Shown: piece by piece, positions 1 through 9,839 of the stretch
Numbering within the stretch: the first letter of the stretch is position 1
Layout of the letters: each line of letters opens with the position of its first letter
Assembly: GCA_030847615.1 (NCBI GenBank)
Contig: JAUMIR010000001.1
Span: 179,695,001-179,759,000, forward strand
Source of the DNA: Gambelia wislizenii
Taxonomy: Eukaryota > Chordata > Lepidosauria > Squamata > Crotaphytidae
Length of the DNA: 64,000 bases
Reading direction: 5' to 3'
Program-made: the position numbers and the translations under genes
The notes under the pieces: generated by a model
Database searches by the model: none
What the model was told of the DNA's origin: nothing
What the model saw: only the letters and a program-made list of their open reading frames with translations

Positions 1-330
1 TCTGATGTGATGTTGAAGGACAGTTTTATGAATATCATGGACTGTCAACAAAAGATTAAAAAAAACATTTTTGGAGCAAATCAAATTTGGATTCTCACTA
101 GATGTTGAAATGACTAAATTCAACTTATCATACATACCATGGGAAAACATGACTCGCTGGAAAAGACAATAATGCTGGGAAAAGTTGAAGGTAATGTGAA
201 AAGAAGACAAGGAGACAAAAGATGGATTGATTCAATAAAGGAAGTCATAGCTTGGAGGAGGGTGGTAAATAATAAGAACTTGTTGGAGGCCACTGCTTCA
301 TAGGGTTGCTATAGGATGAAATCACCTTAA
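1..330 (+). mobile_element. BovB/RTE LINE, 3' end of pol (decayed)
   Basis: Around 150-235 the plus strand reads SLEKTIMLGKVEG and then RWIDSIKE, the conserved C-terminal tail of RTE/BovB LINE polymerases. The usual 3' context (a GGTTGCTATAG-type string near 304-314) follows. Upstream codons (1-150) are broken by stops, so this is a 5'-cut, dead copy that may continue left of the window. The same segment recurs at 56.4-57.2 kb. Family assignment is from motif memory, not a search. Confidence 0.6.
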
Positions 331-1670
331 CAGTATGTAAAACATGGAGAGAGAGAGAGAGTGCACATTTTTTGGAAGCAGCTTGGTAAACTGATAATGC
401 TTCTTGATTGATAGGATGCCACAAAACAACAAAAGCAATTTTAGCAGCACTTAATCTGAACCAGGGTAACCCCAAAGATTTATAGCAAGATAATAAAGAG
501 ATCCATGTTTCTCATAATGTATATATTACCATTTAGTAACTGAAGTCTGGTTCCCAGCAATCAAATCAGGGATTAGGAGGGGGAATGTTTGCAAAATCTT
601 AAACTTTGCCAACATGCAGTACGAAATGGGTGGGTTAACATCTTGTATGTAAAGTAGCACAGTGGAGTGTAGAAACTGAGAGGGTACACTCATTCACATG
701 TGAGCAAACTCTTCTCTCATACAAACTCTTTCTCTCTCATGCGCTCATTCACATAATATATCTTTCGGTCTCTCTTCCCCCACCCCCAATCTCTCACACA
801 GGTGTACAAAAACCTAGTACAAGTTTGTTCCCATCCCAGCAATACTCAGCAGAATTCCTGGGGATGATTTTCCTCACACTAGCCCTTTACTAGCTAAGAT
901 GTGAAGAACACTTGTTAATATGCACATCTTTTACAAAAAAAGCAGATCTTATTGAGATCTTATTGCTGTGAGATTCTTCATATTTTAGGACTCCTTTTGG
1001 GAAAGCAATATTCATCATTCATGACTTCAGTCATTAAATTCTTTTATGAAAAAATACACATGGGTTTTCTTTTCACAAAATGTGTTTTTGAGGAGAAAAT
1101 ATATTTCCTGTGCAAAGAAGCAACATTTTGTACAAAATAAACTAATTAATTTACAAAAATCAGGTTTTCTGCATTGATAAACCATGTGTATGTCTCCACA
1201 AATGAATTTCCAAAACAAAGTACTGATGTATGAGTAATGATTGGAAACTGTGCTAAACCTTAATTTTCTTGTAGAGAAGGGGGAAAAATCACTGATATTA
1301 TTGCATGGAACAATCCTTGCACTCCCAGATTCTTCTGGGCAATGGGTGTGTAATGATTGTGAATTTTATTTCCTTCTTCTCCCCATCCCCCTTTAAAAAA
1401 AAAAGCAGGAAAAGGGACACTAGCTGCTACTGTCTATCTGTCAGATAGGGGCATAAGGTGTGGTATAAATCAGCACACATCATATCCTTCACCAACTCCA
1501 TTTAGGCAAGCCACACATGTCATAATGAATAACAGGCATTTGTTTCTCCTGGTGGCTTCTAGGAGGGGCAATTAACCAGTTAGATAGGGGAAAGGATGAT
1601 CCAAGCTGTCTGGAGGAATTGGGGGCTGCAAAAATAGCTTTGGGAGACCATTGCCTTGAAGCCATTATGT
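331..1670. other. Unassigned interval
   Basis: I see no gene or recognisable element. It holds a short (GA)n run at about 346-361 and a pyrimidine-rich stretch near 705-800. The short open frames on both strands at 950-1220 overlap each other in AT-rich DNA and have no family signature. Confidence 0.5.
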
Positions 1671-1820
1671 AGTTTGCTGTGTGCCTTTAAGTCAGTTCCA
1701 ACTTATGGTGGCAGACCTATCATGGGTTTTTCTGAGGCTGAGACTGTGTGACTTGCCCATGGTTACCCAGTGAATTTTCATAGCCAAGCAGGGATTCAAA
1801 CCTTGGTCTCCAGAGGCATG
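1671..1820 (-). mobile_element. CORE-type tRNA-derived SINE (5' and middle parts)
   Basis: On the minus strand a B-box-like GGTTTGAATCC (1792-1802) is followed by the CORE-SINE phrase about a protein-free 'GGGCAAGTCACAC' segment (about 1745-1760). It then runs into a BovB-like 3' tail (AAGTTGGAACTGACTT at about 1690-1706). The sequence resembles the widespread amniote SINEs mobilised by BovB. It is diverged and has no intact A box, so it is a fossil. Confidence 0.6.
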
Positions 1821-2725
1821 CCATAGACAAATTGTTTGCAGGGAGGGAAACCCCAACAATTATGAATGATCAAGTATTATCTGATGCATTATTTCTAAGC
1901 TCTGAAATTGTCAGACATCTGCTCTAGTCAGATTTGAATGGACATCATGGACCATGTTGTACCTGCATGCCATTTAGCTGTTAAAGCAGAGGAGCTTGTC
2001 ATTTAAAGGTAGTGGAAACTATATCATAACACTAACATGGCTGAATAAACAGAAAGCCAAAGCCCAAATGCACTGAATTGATATGTCTCCCATATCTAAT
2101 GATGCAAGCAAGTGGACCCAACAGAAGTAAGAATTGTGATACTCAGTCCAGTCCCATACACATGGGACATATGCAGAGGAAACATGGGGGTTCAGCAGAG
2201 GGAGGAAAGGGTAAACAAGGACATCCCATTTTCTCTACTGAGAAACCGTCTGTTTCTGGCTATCCTTCAAGCAGCAGCTCCCATCTAGCAGCAGCCATTC
2301 CATTAAGCTATGTGGATGATTTCAAATCCACCTGATTACTATAAGTAATCCAGAGATTGTTCTCTTGAGTATATTTTCCTTTCCCTTCTTCCCACTTTTC
2401 CCCATTTTTTTAAAGTCTGAGAGTAGGGATGTTGACTGATTAACTTTCAGGTTTTTCTGGGAGCCTTTTCAACAGGAAAAAATAAACTAAACATGCTTAA
2501 ATACATAAACATAAAATAACTTAAAGACAACAAATTGTAGAAATAATAGCTTTGCACAATAGAAACAGAAATAATAGCTACGTAATAAGGACCATTGGCT
2601 AAACTGATCTCCCCCCCCCCGCCATCTCCCTCCAAGTGCTGGAGATAATAGCCCAAATGTTATATAGGCTACAGGGCAAATAGTACAAGAACCCAACAGT
2701 AGGAGGAATAAAACCTTTAAAAGGC
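1821..2725. other. Unassigned interval
   Basis: Nothing recognisable apart from a C-run at about 2611-2620. The small open frame at 2078-2335 has no motif and unconvincing composition. Confidence 0.5.
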
Positions 2726-3633
2726 AGATAGGGGAAATGGTACATGGTTTTAGATGTCTCTATACTAATGCACAGAGCATGGGAAATAAAAACGATGAAC
2801 TTGAACTCTTAGCACAGAAAAGCAAATATGGGAACTACTGAAAACTGGTGGGATGAGGTTGAAATCATCTGGGTAAAAATCAAGAGGGAGAGAAACAGCA
2901 GGGATATCATTGTGGGGTCTACTACAGACCTCCAAGCCAAACTTAGGACTTGGATGAGGCCTTCCTAGAAGAGATGACCACACATTTGGACAGAAGAGAT
3001 GTAGTAATAATGGGGGATTTTAACTTTCCTGATATTTTTTGGAAGTCCAACTCTGCCAAAAATGTAAGCTTCAAGAAATTCCTCATTTGCCTTGCAGACA
3101 ATCTCATTGTCCAGAAGATGGAAGAGGCAACAAGAGGATCAGCTATTTTAGATCTGATCCTAACCAATAGAGATGATCTGATTAATGTGGTTGAAGTGGA
3201 GGGATCCTTAGAGGGGAGTCACCATGTTCTCCTGGAGTTTATTATAGAGAGGAAAGGGGAAGCCAAGCATAGTCAGACTTCTAGAGTTTAAGAAAGCAGA
3301 CTTCAGAAAACTTAGGGAATTATGAGGGGTGATCAGTAATCTCAGAACCACTGGCAATAATATTTGAGAAATCCTGGATAACAGGAGAGGTCTCAGCAGA
3401 CTGTAGGAGGGCAAACGTTGTCCCCATCTTTTAAAAGAAGGGGGTAGAAGACCCAAATAATTATCACCCAGTCAGCCTGACATCAATACTTGGAACTATC
3501 CCAGAGCAGATCATTAAACAGACAGTGTAAGCAAGTAGAAAGAAAGGCTGCGATCACTAAAAGTTAACATGGGTTTTTGAAAAACAAGTCATGCCAAATT
3601 AATCTTAACCCCTTTTTTTGAGAGAGTTACATA
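2726..3633 (+). pseudogene. Old CR1 LINE ORF2: endonuclease and start of RT
   Basis: This is the upstream part of a CR1 ORF2. The plus strand reads CLYTNAQSMGNK (about 2753-2788), the usual CR1 endonuclease start, and after a stop and an internal loss it resumes at 2950. There the apurinic-endonuclease core is clear: VVIMGDFNFPDI, then AILDLILTNRDDLI, then GSHHVLLEF. The family normally has S-D-H in the last motif, so the aspartate is replaced by histidine. A second deletion leads to RT N-terminal sequence (ANVVPIF.KKG, about 3410-3440, and NNYHPVSLTSILG). At 3633 the LINE is cut by the split-direct-repeat element and it resumes at 5558. Several stops make it non-functional. Confidence 0.85.
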
Positions 3634-4090
3634 TTAATGATTGACGCAGAAATGACGAGACCACACACATAAGATTGGGTTAAAATACGGGCCACTTTAT
3701 TGATATATTGCCTATTTACTGTAATTTCTTGTGGTATGCTGAATATGGAAAAGGGGGGGAGATCCCTCATGGGGGCACGCGCATGGGCGGTTGGTCACCA
3801 CCGACCTAACTCCCAGCGCCCCTGGGCGACTCACCTGAGCCCCAAGGGGGATCCCGGTGTCAGGGGTTCCCCTTGGGCGCCATCAGCTGGAGGGCCCCGC
3901 ATCGGGAAGGAAATCCCTAAGCCACATAGCTTCTGAGAAGGATCTCCCCCCCGAGGCTGGCCCCAAGGATATCCTGCCTCCCCGTACCCTATCCGTTAAG
4001 GACGCCGGTACAGTTCAGTGAAGGATATCCTACCACTCAATTTGAGGTTGCCATAGGTGAACGCCAATTTATCATCTCCCCGCTCCCTGC
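3634..4090 (-). repeat. B2 direct repeat of the SDR element (457 bp)
   Basis: It matches 4448-4904 at offset 814 with one visible difference (A at 3804, G at 4618). On the minus strand it ends with an AATAAA-containing string (about 3690-3700) and then the element terminus. Near-identity of the two copies implies a recent insertion, homogenisation, or an assembly duplication. Confidence 0.9.
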
Positions 4091-4288
4091 AAGTGACCAC
4101 CTATTTAAAAAACCACACCCGGTGCCAATTGTCAACGTCCAAAGCGACAGTATGGGGTAGGCAAAACACCCCTCGGAAAAGAGCAGGTAAAAATTCCTAC
4201 CCGGCCCAGAATGCGACCAGAGATGTCATACTGTGGCAGAGGCAGGGTGGGTGGGTTTTCGAACCGATGGAAAAGAGGAGGAGACCAG

Positions 4289-4447
4289 GGGAGGCCGTGG
4301 GTAAAATAGGCCCTGCCTTGGTGCCTCCCCTGACTCCTCCTGGCCGGGGCGTGTCCACGCCCAGGGCAGCCCATGGTTCGCCTCCCTGCTCATCATTAAA
4401 ACACCTCCCCCGGATCCACCATTCTTCAGGATCCGGGGGGGTGTCTG
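4289..4447 (-). repeat. A2 direct repeat of the SDR element (159 bp core)
   Basis: It is identical to 5399-5557 at offset 1110. It contains an 11-bp-arm hairpin, CCCCCGGATCC (4407-4417) against GGATCCGGGGG (4429-4439), close to the element's 5' terminus. Confidence 0.9.
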
Positions 4448-4904
4448 TTAATGATTGACGCAGAAATGACGAGACCACACACATAAGATTGGGTTAAAAT
4501 ACGGGCCACTTTATTGATATATTGCCTATTTACTGTAATTTCTTGTGGTATGCTGAATATGGAAAAGGGGGGGAGATCCCTCATGGGGGCACGCGCATGG
4601 GCGGTTGGTCACCACCGGCCTAACTCCCAGCGCCCCTGGGCGACTCACCTGAGCCCCAAGGGGGATCCCGGTGTCAGGGGTTCCCCTTGGGCGCCATCAG
4701 CTGGAGGGCCCCGCATCGGGAAGGAAATCCCTAAGCCACATAGCTTCTGAGAAGGATCTCCCCCCCGAGGCTGGCCCCAAGGATATCCTGCCTCCCCGTA
4801 CCCTATCCGTTAAGGACGCCGGTACAGTTCAGTGAAGGATATCCTACCACTCAATTTGAGGTTGCCATAGGTGAACGCCAATTTATCATCTCCCCGCTCC
4901 CTGC
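4448..4904 (-). repeat. B1 direct repeat of the SDR element (457 bp)
   Basis: Second copy of the 3634-4090 repeat. It abuts the A2 repeat with no intervening base (junction GTGTCTG/TTAATG at 4447/4448), as expected for a B1-A2 junction. Confidence 0.9.
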
Positions 4905-4927
4905 CATAGATAGGGGCAAGTGTCCAC

Positions 4928-5506
4928 TTAGCCCCTATCCCCCATGAGGGTAGCTAAAACAGCCCTCACCCCCTGTCGCATACCCTCAAGAAAGAGCTGG
5001 ATCCCCTTGTCAGACAAGTGAACCCCGTCAATCCGATAGAGTTCCGGGCGTTTATATGAAATGCCCGGGTACTGTATAAACTGGCCAAGGCCTTCATTAA
5101 GAGCCCTGTGAACCGCCTTGTTCACTTTCTTTCGAGCTATGTCCAACAGCTTGGGGGGACCGTCTCCGGGATAGGAGAGTCGTGGAATGATGTCAGACCA
5201 AACCAGAGAGGTTTGCGGCCATGCCGCCTTTATCCGTCGCATGTCTGCCAAAGCCTGTATCGTCAAAGCTTTGCCCTTCAATAGGCCGAGATCATTGCCG
5301 CCAAGGTGGATGACCAGGACATGCGGAGGAGGTCCACGACGCTCCTGCAACAGGAAAGAGATTAAACCATTCCACCTCAAACCCCGCTTGCCCAGCCAGG
5401 GAGGCCGTGGGTAAAATAGGCCCTGCCTTGGTGCCTCCCCTGACTCCTCCTGGCCGGGGCGTGTCCACGCCCAGGGCAGCCCATGGTTCGCCTCCCTGCT
5501 CATCAT
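4928..5506 (-). pseudogene. SGNH/GDSL hydrolase remnant of the SDR element
   Basis: The reading frame has ATGs at 5506-5501 inside the A1 repeat and stops at 4928. It can be read upstream to 5635 into antisense CR1, which is accidental. The first about 35 codons come from the element's 5' end. After a deletion junction near 5399 the product is a recognisable SGNH-hydrolase C-terminal half: VLVIHLGGNDL (block III, GxND) about a third of the way in, then RIDGVHLSDKG (block V, DxxH) near the C-terminus. Block I with the catalytic serine (GDS/GHS type) lies in the deleted part, so the product cannot be an active esterase. SGNH domains are known in Ngaro and in some CR1-clade elements. The repeat layout favours Ngaro. 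The frame being open through the junction is probably chance. Confidence 0.65.
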
Positions 5507-5557
5507 TAAAACACCTCCCCCGGATCCACCATTCTTCAGGATCCGGGGGGGTGTCTG
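5399..5557 (-). repeat. A1 direct repeat of the SDR element (159 bp)
   Basis: All 159 bases match 4289-4447, including the terminal hairpin (5517-5549). On the minus strand this is the 5' end of the element and supplies the start codon of the SGNH-remnant frame. Confidence 0.9.
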
Positions 5558-5712
5558 GTGTACTTGGTAGATGAAGGGAATGCTGTGGATGTAGTGTATC
5601 TTGATTTCAGTAAGGCTTTTGACAAAGTTCCCCATGATATTCTTGCAAAAAAGTTAGTAACAATGCAACTGTTAGGTAGATTTGTAATTGTATGATGAAC
5701 TGAATCCAAAGG
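5558..5712 (+). pseudogene. Old CR1 LINE, RT segment after the SDR insertion
   Basis: The LINE broken at 3633 resumes here and reads VDVVYLDFSKAFDKVPHD, the CR1 reverse-transcriptase motif containing the first palm aspartate. It is cut again near 5712 by a younger CR1 copy and continues at about 6207. Confidence 0.85.
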
Positions 5713-6206
5713 ATATTCAAAAATGATATTGACAAATTGGAGCGTGTCCAGAGGAGGGCAACTAAAATGGTGAAAGGTCTGGAAACTCTGCCTTATGAGG
5801 AAAGACTTTAGGAGCTGGGTATGTTTAGTCTGGAAAAAAGATGGTTAAGGGGCAATATGATAGCCCTGTTTAAGTATTTGAATGGGTATCACATTGAGGA
5901 TGGAGCAAGCTTGTTTTGTGCTACTCCAGAGACTAGAACACAGAGCAATGGATGCAGGCTCCAGGAAGAGAGATTCCACCTCAACATTAGGAGGAACTTT
6001 CTGACAGTAAGAGCTGTTCGGCAGTGGAATACACTCCCTCAGAGTGTGGTGAGGTTTCCTTCCTTGGAGGTCTTTAAACAGAGGCTGGATGACAATCTGT
6101 CAGGGATGCTTTGATCATGATTCCTACATGGCAGGGGGTTGGACTGGATGGCCCTTTTGGTCTCTTCCAACTCTACAATTCTTTGATTCTATGATTGTAT
6201 GATTCT
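5713..6206 (+). mobile_element. Younger CR1 3' fragment nested in old CR1
   Basis: A 5'-truncated CR1 starts in the codons for [14 protein letters not shown] and covers the ORF2 C-terminus (MFSLEKRWLRGNMIALFKYLNG, NIRRNFLTVRAVRQWNTLP) and the 3' UTR (CATGGCAGGGGGTTGGACTG at about 6128-6147). It ends in a degenerate ATTCTATG-type tail (6177-6206). An early stop at about 5809 kills the frame. The old CR1 resumes directly after the tail, so the insertion is simple. Confidence 0.85.
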
Positions 6207-7009
6207 GTGGTAGTCACCAATGGCTCCTCTTCATCTTGGAGAAAAGTGACCAGCAGGGTGCCACAGGGTTCTGTCCTGGGCCCAGTGCTATTCGAGATCT
6301 TTATCAATGACTTGGATGAGGGAATAGAGGGCATGCTTATCAAGTCTGCAGAGGCAACCAAATTAGGAGGGGTAGCTAATACCTCAGATGACAGGACCTT
6401 AACAGATTAGAAAGCTGGGCCAAAATTAACAAATGAATTTCAAGAGGGAGAAATGAAGGATACTACAGTTGGGCATTAAAAATGAAAAGCACAGATATAG
6501 GATGTGCGACACCTGGCTTGATGGCAGTACATGTGAAAGGAGTCTTAGTGGACCACAAACTGAACTGAATGCCAGCAGTGTGATGCAGCAGCTAAAAAAG
6601 CCAATGCGATTCTAGACTGCATCAATTGGAATCTAGTGTCTAGGTCCAGGGAAGTAGTACTGCCACTCTATTCTGTTTTAGTCAGACCTCGCTTAGAATA
6701 TTGTGTCCAGTTCTGGGCACCACAATTCAAGAAGGATATGGACAAGCTGGAATGTGTCCATAGGAGGGCGACCAAAATGGTGGGAGATTTGGAAGACATC
6801 CCTTATGAGGAACGGCTTAGGGACCTGGCTATGTTTAGCCTGGGGAAGAGAAGGTTAAGAGAAGACATAATAACCATGTTTAAATATTTGAAGGGATGTC
6901 ATATTGACGATGGAGCAAGCTTGTTTTCGGTTGCTTCAGAGACTAGGACATGGAGCAATGGGTTCAAACTACAGGAAAAGAGATTCCATCGAAACATTAG
7001 GAAGAACTT
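6207..7009 (+). pseudogene. Old CR1 LINE, RT palm/thumb and C-terminus
   Basis: It resumes the same LINE with [11 protein letters not shown], then [23 protein letters not shown]. The catalytic FADD box is replaced by a K-S-A-E-A string (about 6340-6357), so polymerase activity is lost. After frame breaks (6410-6630) the thumb and C-terminus follow: [19 protein letters not shown] and KRRLREDIITMFKYLKG. At 7009 the sequence jumps into another, younger CR1 copy. The older 3' end never reappears downstream. Confidence 0.85.
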
Positions 7010-7470
7010 CAAAAAGGATATTGACAAATTGGAGCGTGTCCAGAGGAGGGCGACTAAAATGGTGAAAGGTCTGGAAACCATGCCTTATGAGGAGAGACTT
7101 AGGGAGCTGGGTATGTTTAGCCTGGAAAAAAGATGGGTAAGAGGCGATATGATAGCCCTGTTTAAGTATTTGAAGGGGTGTCACGTTGAGGATGGAGCAA
7201 GCTTGTTTTCTGCTGCTCCAGAGAACACGGAGCAATGGATGCAAGCTCCAGGAACAGAGATTCCACCTCAACATTAGGAGGAACTTTTTGACAGTAAGAG
7301 TTGTTCAGCAGTGGAACACACTGCCTCAGAGTGTGGTGGAGCCTTCTTCTTTGGATGTTTTTAAACAGATGCTGGATGGCCATGTCAGGAATGCTTTGAT
7401 TGTTTATTCCTGCATGGCAGGGGGTTGGACTAGATGGCCCTTGTGGTCTTTTCCAACTCTATGATTCTAA
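7008..7470 (+). mobile_element. Second CR1 3' fragment fused to old CR1
   Basis: It begins at [14 protein letters not shown], within 1-2 bases of the 5' break seen in the copy at 5713. It runs through the ORF2 C-terminus to the 3' UTR and a short ATGATTCTA tail near 7460-7470. The junction shares TTC with the old CR1, and the two are in frame, so a 213-codon chimeric frame (6636-7277) results. That frame duplicates the C-terminal domain by accident. Confidence 0.85.
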
Positions 7471-8858
7471 ATGCTTGAGAGGATGTATGTATGTCTGAAC
7501 CTTTGGCCCTCAACTCCAAGAAGTGTGAACCACCAATAATAAGGGATTCTTGGAGACCAAAACATCTGGATAGCCAATGATTGATATTGACTGTTATAAA
7601 GAGAGTGTATAATATGGGGATGTTGTTTAAGTAGAACAGATAAAATCTTTGACACTTAATAACTTTCCCAAAATATCTATTAAAATTCATACACATTTTA
7701 AAAATCAAAATTAGAGCTGTACTTATGGAGAATAGGCTGGAAGCAGGTTTAGTTGTCTATATCTGAGACATTCTTCAAACCTAAAATGCTGCGCATGGTT
7801 AAATTTTTTTTTTTTTTGACAGTTTCAAAACAAAACACTCCCTCAAGGACATTACCTTAGTTGGGCTTCCCTCCTTCTTGCTGCCCAGCTCTCTAAAAGC
7901 ACTTATTCCCTACATAGCTCATAATCTATTTTGGAGGCTAGCTGGGATGAAGGCAGCTAAATGTGTTTGCCTACCATCTTATTAATCCCTTAAAAACATA
8001 TTATTTTGTAAAGTGCAGCTAGTCATGTTAAGAATGATTTGTCATGAAATTAGTTGTGCTATTTTTTCCCCTGCTACAGTACCAAATGTTCTTTAGATTT
8101 AATAGTTTCAGTAGAATAATCATTTACAAAAGAAGTGAAGTCAACCTTAACATATGAGAGAACACAGAATGACTGTGCTGCCTCAGTAGAAATAATTGGT
8201 ATTTAACAGGACCAATACAGAAAGTTATCTTTGTTTGTTTCTTTCCCCCCCTCCTCTTTCTGGTCTTTCCCAGCTGTCTAGACTGGAAAAACATTGGCCG
8301 AGCATTGAATCATTGGTGTTTTTTTGTTTTTTGTTTTAAATAGTCTGAATGTTGTATAATATAGAAATTGTAACAATTTTAATATCGGTATCTTTTTCTT
8401 CTCATGTTCATTGTGTAATCCATAAATCACAGTATTCCTAATGAAAGCTACTATGCAACCATAGAAAATCTATGTGACGATAGATGAAATGACTTGGCCA
8501 AATCAGATACAGTACAATGGGGGAGGGTTCATCTTGCAGTGCTGACTCCCTTACTACTATTTTTCTTGGGTTAAACCACTTCATTCTGTGTGTGTGTCTC
8601 AAAAATGGTATTCCTCCCTCCCCTGCTCTCGACTCTGGCAATGCCCAAACTTTCCTTCCAGTCCTAGGAGGTACAATTTCCAGGTAAGAAGAGGCCTTGA
8701 GACCACTCTCATTTCTCATTGTGAGCTTCCTATTGCCTGGGCTCTTTACAGTATCCTGCCAATGAAGGTGTTTATATGAAAGTGTCAGATCCCAGCAACT
8801 GTGTGTTCACTTCCTTCTACAAAAAGGTGGGTGAATTCAGGCAAATGAATGCCTCTCT
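7471..8858. other. Unassigned interval
   Basis: No gene or element recognised. A T-run lies at about 7803-7818 and T-rich DNA near 8320-8340. Confidence 0.5.
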
Positions 8859-9421
8859 GGGCTTGTTTAGATTGGCAATTTACCCTGGTTTCCCCCTGTA
8901 TTAGGGCCCTGCAGTCCAAATGGTGCAGGGCTCTTGCCCCAATTTGCCTCCAGACATTTTTGATAATGTCTGAAGTGAAGCCAGGAGGAAGCTGGGGTAA
9001 ACCCTTTAAAAATGTTTCAAAATAAACCCCAGGAAAACCTGTATCATGTCAGAAAACTGGATGGGTCTGGAGAGGGAATGTAGGAGTCTGTACCTGCAAA
9101 CTGGGCTGTATAACCGGAAAACAATGACACTACCACTGGTGTCACTCTGAAGCCAGGAAGGAGGCACCCAGCACATGATCAAGTCCCCATATATATGACC
9201 AGCCTTGATCACATGTCGAGGTCCTTCTTCCTGGCTTCAGAGAGTGTCATGCATGATAGCATTGGAGGCACACACACAATATGCTGACCAGCATGTGCAT
9301 GTGCATACAGACATCTGCCCATTTCATTGCGGTAATGGGGGGTGGGGGGATTTGGGCCAGCTCTGAGGGGAAGAATACTTTGGCCAGAAGGTGGGGTATT
9401 CCGGCCAGTGTAGAGAAGCCC
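8859..9421 (+). mobile_element. T2-family foldback MITE, copy 1
   Basis: Termini are GGGCTTGTTTAGAT on the left and the complement ending AGAGAAGCCC on the right. The interior has the family landmarks (CCCTGCAGTCC near 8908-8920). It also has an internal hairpin in which CTCTGAAGCCAGGAAGGAGG (about 9146-9165) pairs with a later CCTTCTTCCTGGCTTCAGAG (about 9222-9241). Flanking triplets are TCT and TCA. No coding capacity. Sister copies are at 24.27, 45.09 and 47.17 kb. Confidence 0.75.
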
Positions 9422-9639
9422 TCAATCTAAACTTCCTCACAAATCCTCACAAGATTTCTTTATGTGGATGTTTTCGTGTGTCAGCTGAGAAAAACATAAA
9501 GCATTAAAGCATTTAATGTCCAAGTCTAGTGAAACATCTATAAAAGGAAACAATATTGGTGCTTGTCCAGAACATGCACCTTCAAAATCATTTTCAGTGT
9601 TGCTTTTTTTGCTAGTACTTTTTCAGTTCTTTCCTTTGA

Positions 9640-9752
9640 AATGTAGCATTTAGCAACTGGTATTTGTTGGAGGTCTCCCATCCAAGTACTAGCCAGGGCT
9701 GACCCTGCTTAGCTTCCAAGATCAGATGGGATCTGGTGCCTTTAGGGTGGTG
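9640..9752 (-). mobile_element. 5S-rRNA-derived SINE (5S-Sauria type) head
   Basis: The minus strand of 9672-9752 is clearly 5S rRNA-like: it contains AAGCTAAGCAGGGTCAGCCC, TAGTACTTGGATGGGAGACC and the GATC-rich middle. It lacks the first bases of 5S RNA and carries substitutions in the internal promoter. The bases after GGAGACC on the minus strand resemble the post-5S joint of the squamate 5S-Sauria SINE. It is a retroposed copy and not a functional 5S gene. Confidence 0.75.
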
Positions 9753-9839
9753 GTTGCTCCCTCATGTAAACTGTTTTGTGACACTTGTTTTTTTTTAAAT
9801 TTATTTTTTATAATAATTTTTTTTAACTTGAGAAATATA

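Larger units (their letters stand above)
3634..5557 (-). mobile_element. Split-direct-repeat (Ngaro/DIRS-type) retroelement, internally deleted
   Basis: Read on the minus strand the order is C' (5557-5399), SGNH coding remnant, A' (4904-4448), C (4447-4289), a 198 bp segment X (4288-4091), and A (4090-3634). C equals C' over 159 bp, and A equals A' over 457 bp except one base (3804 versus 4618). This is the A1-ORF-B1-A2-B2 layout known for Ngaro-type tyrosine-recombinase retrotransposons. X would then be the inner part of A2, whose partner in A1 was lost in the same deletion that removed gag, RT and recombinase. The element splits a CR1 LINE. The flanks show no clear target duplication, as expected for recombinase-mediated insertion. 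An alternative is two tandem deletion derivatives of one element. Confidence 0.6.

Noticed and set aside
3700..4750. Two identical 78-codon plus-strand frames (3700-3936, 4514-4750) as duplicate genes
   Set aside because: They lie in the B repeats of the SDR element, antisense to its coding direction, and have no family motif. Their identity reflects the repeat.
3634..5557. Two tandem solo LTRs
   Set aside because: The two units differ in their middles, and the A/C order fits a split-direct-repeat element better, though tandem deletion derivatives remain possible.
9672..9752. Functional 5S rRNA gene
   Set aside because: It is truncated, substituted in the internal promoter and joined to SINE-like sequence, so it is a retroposed head.
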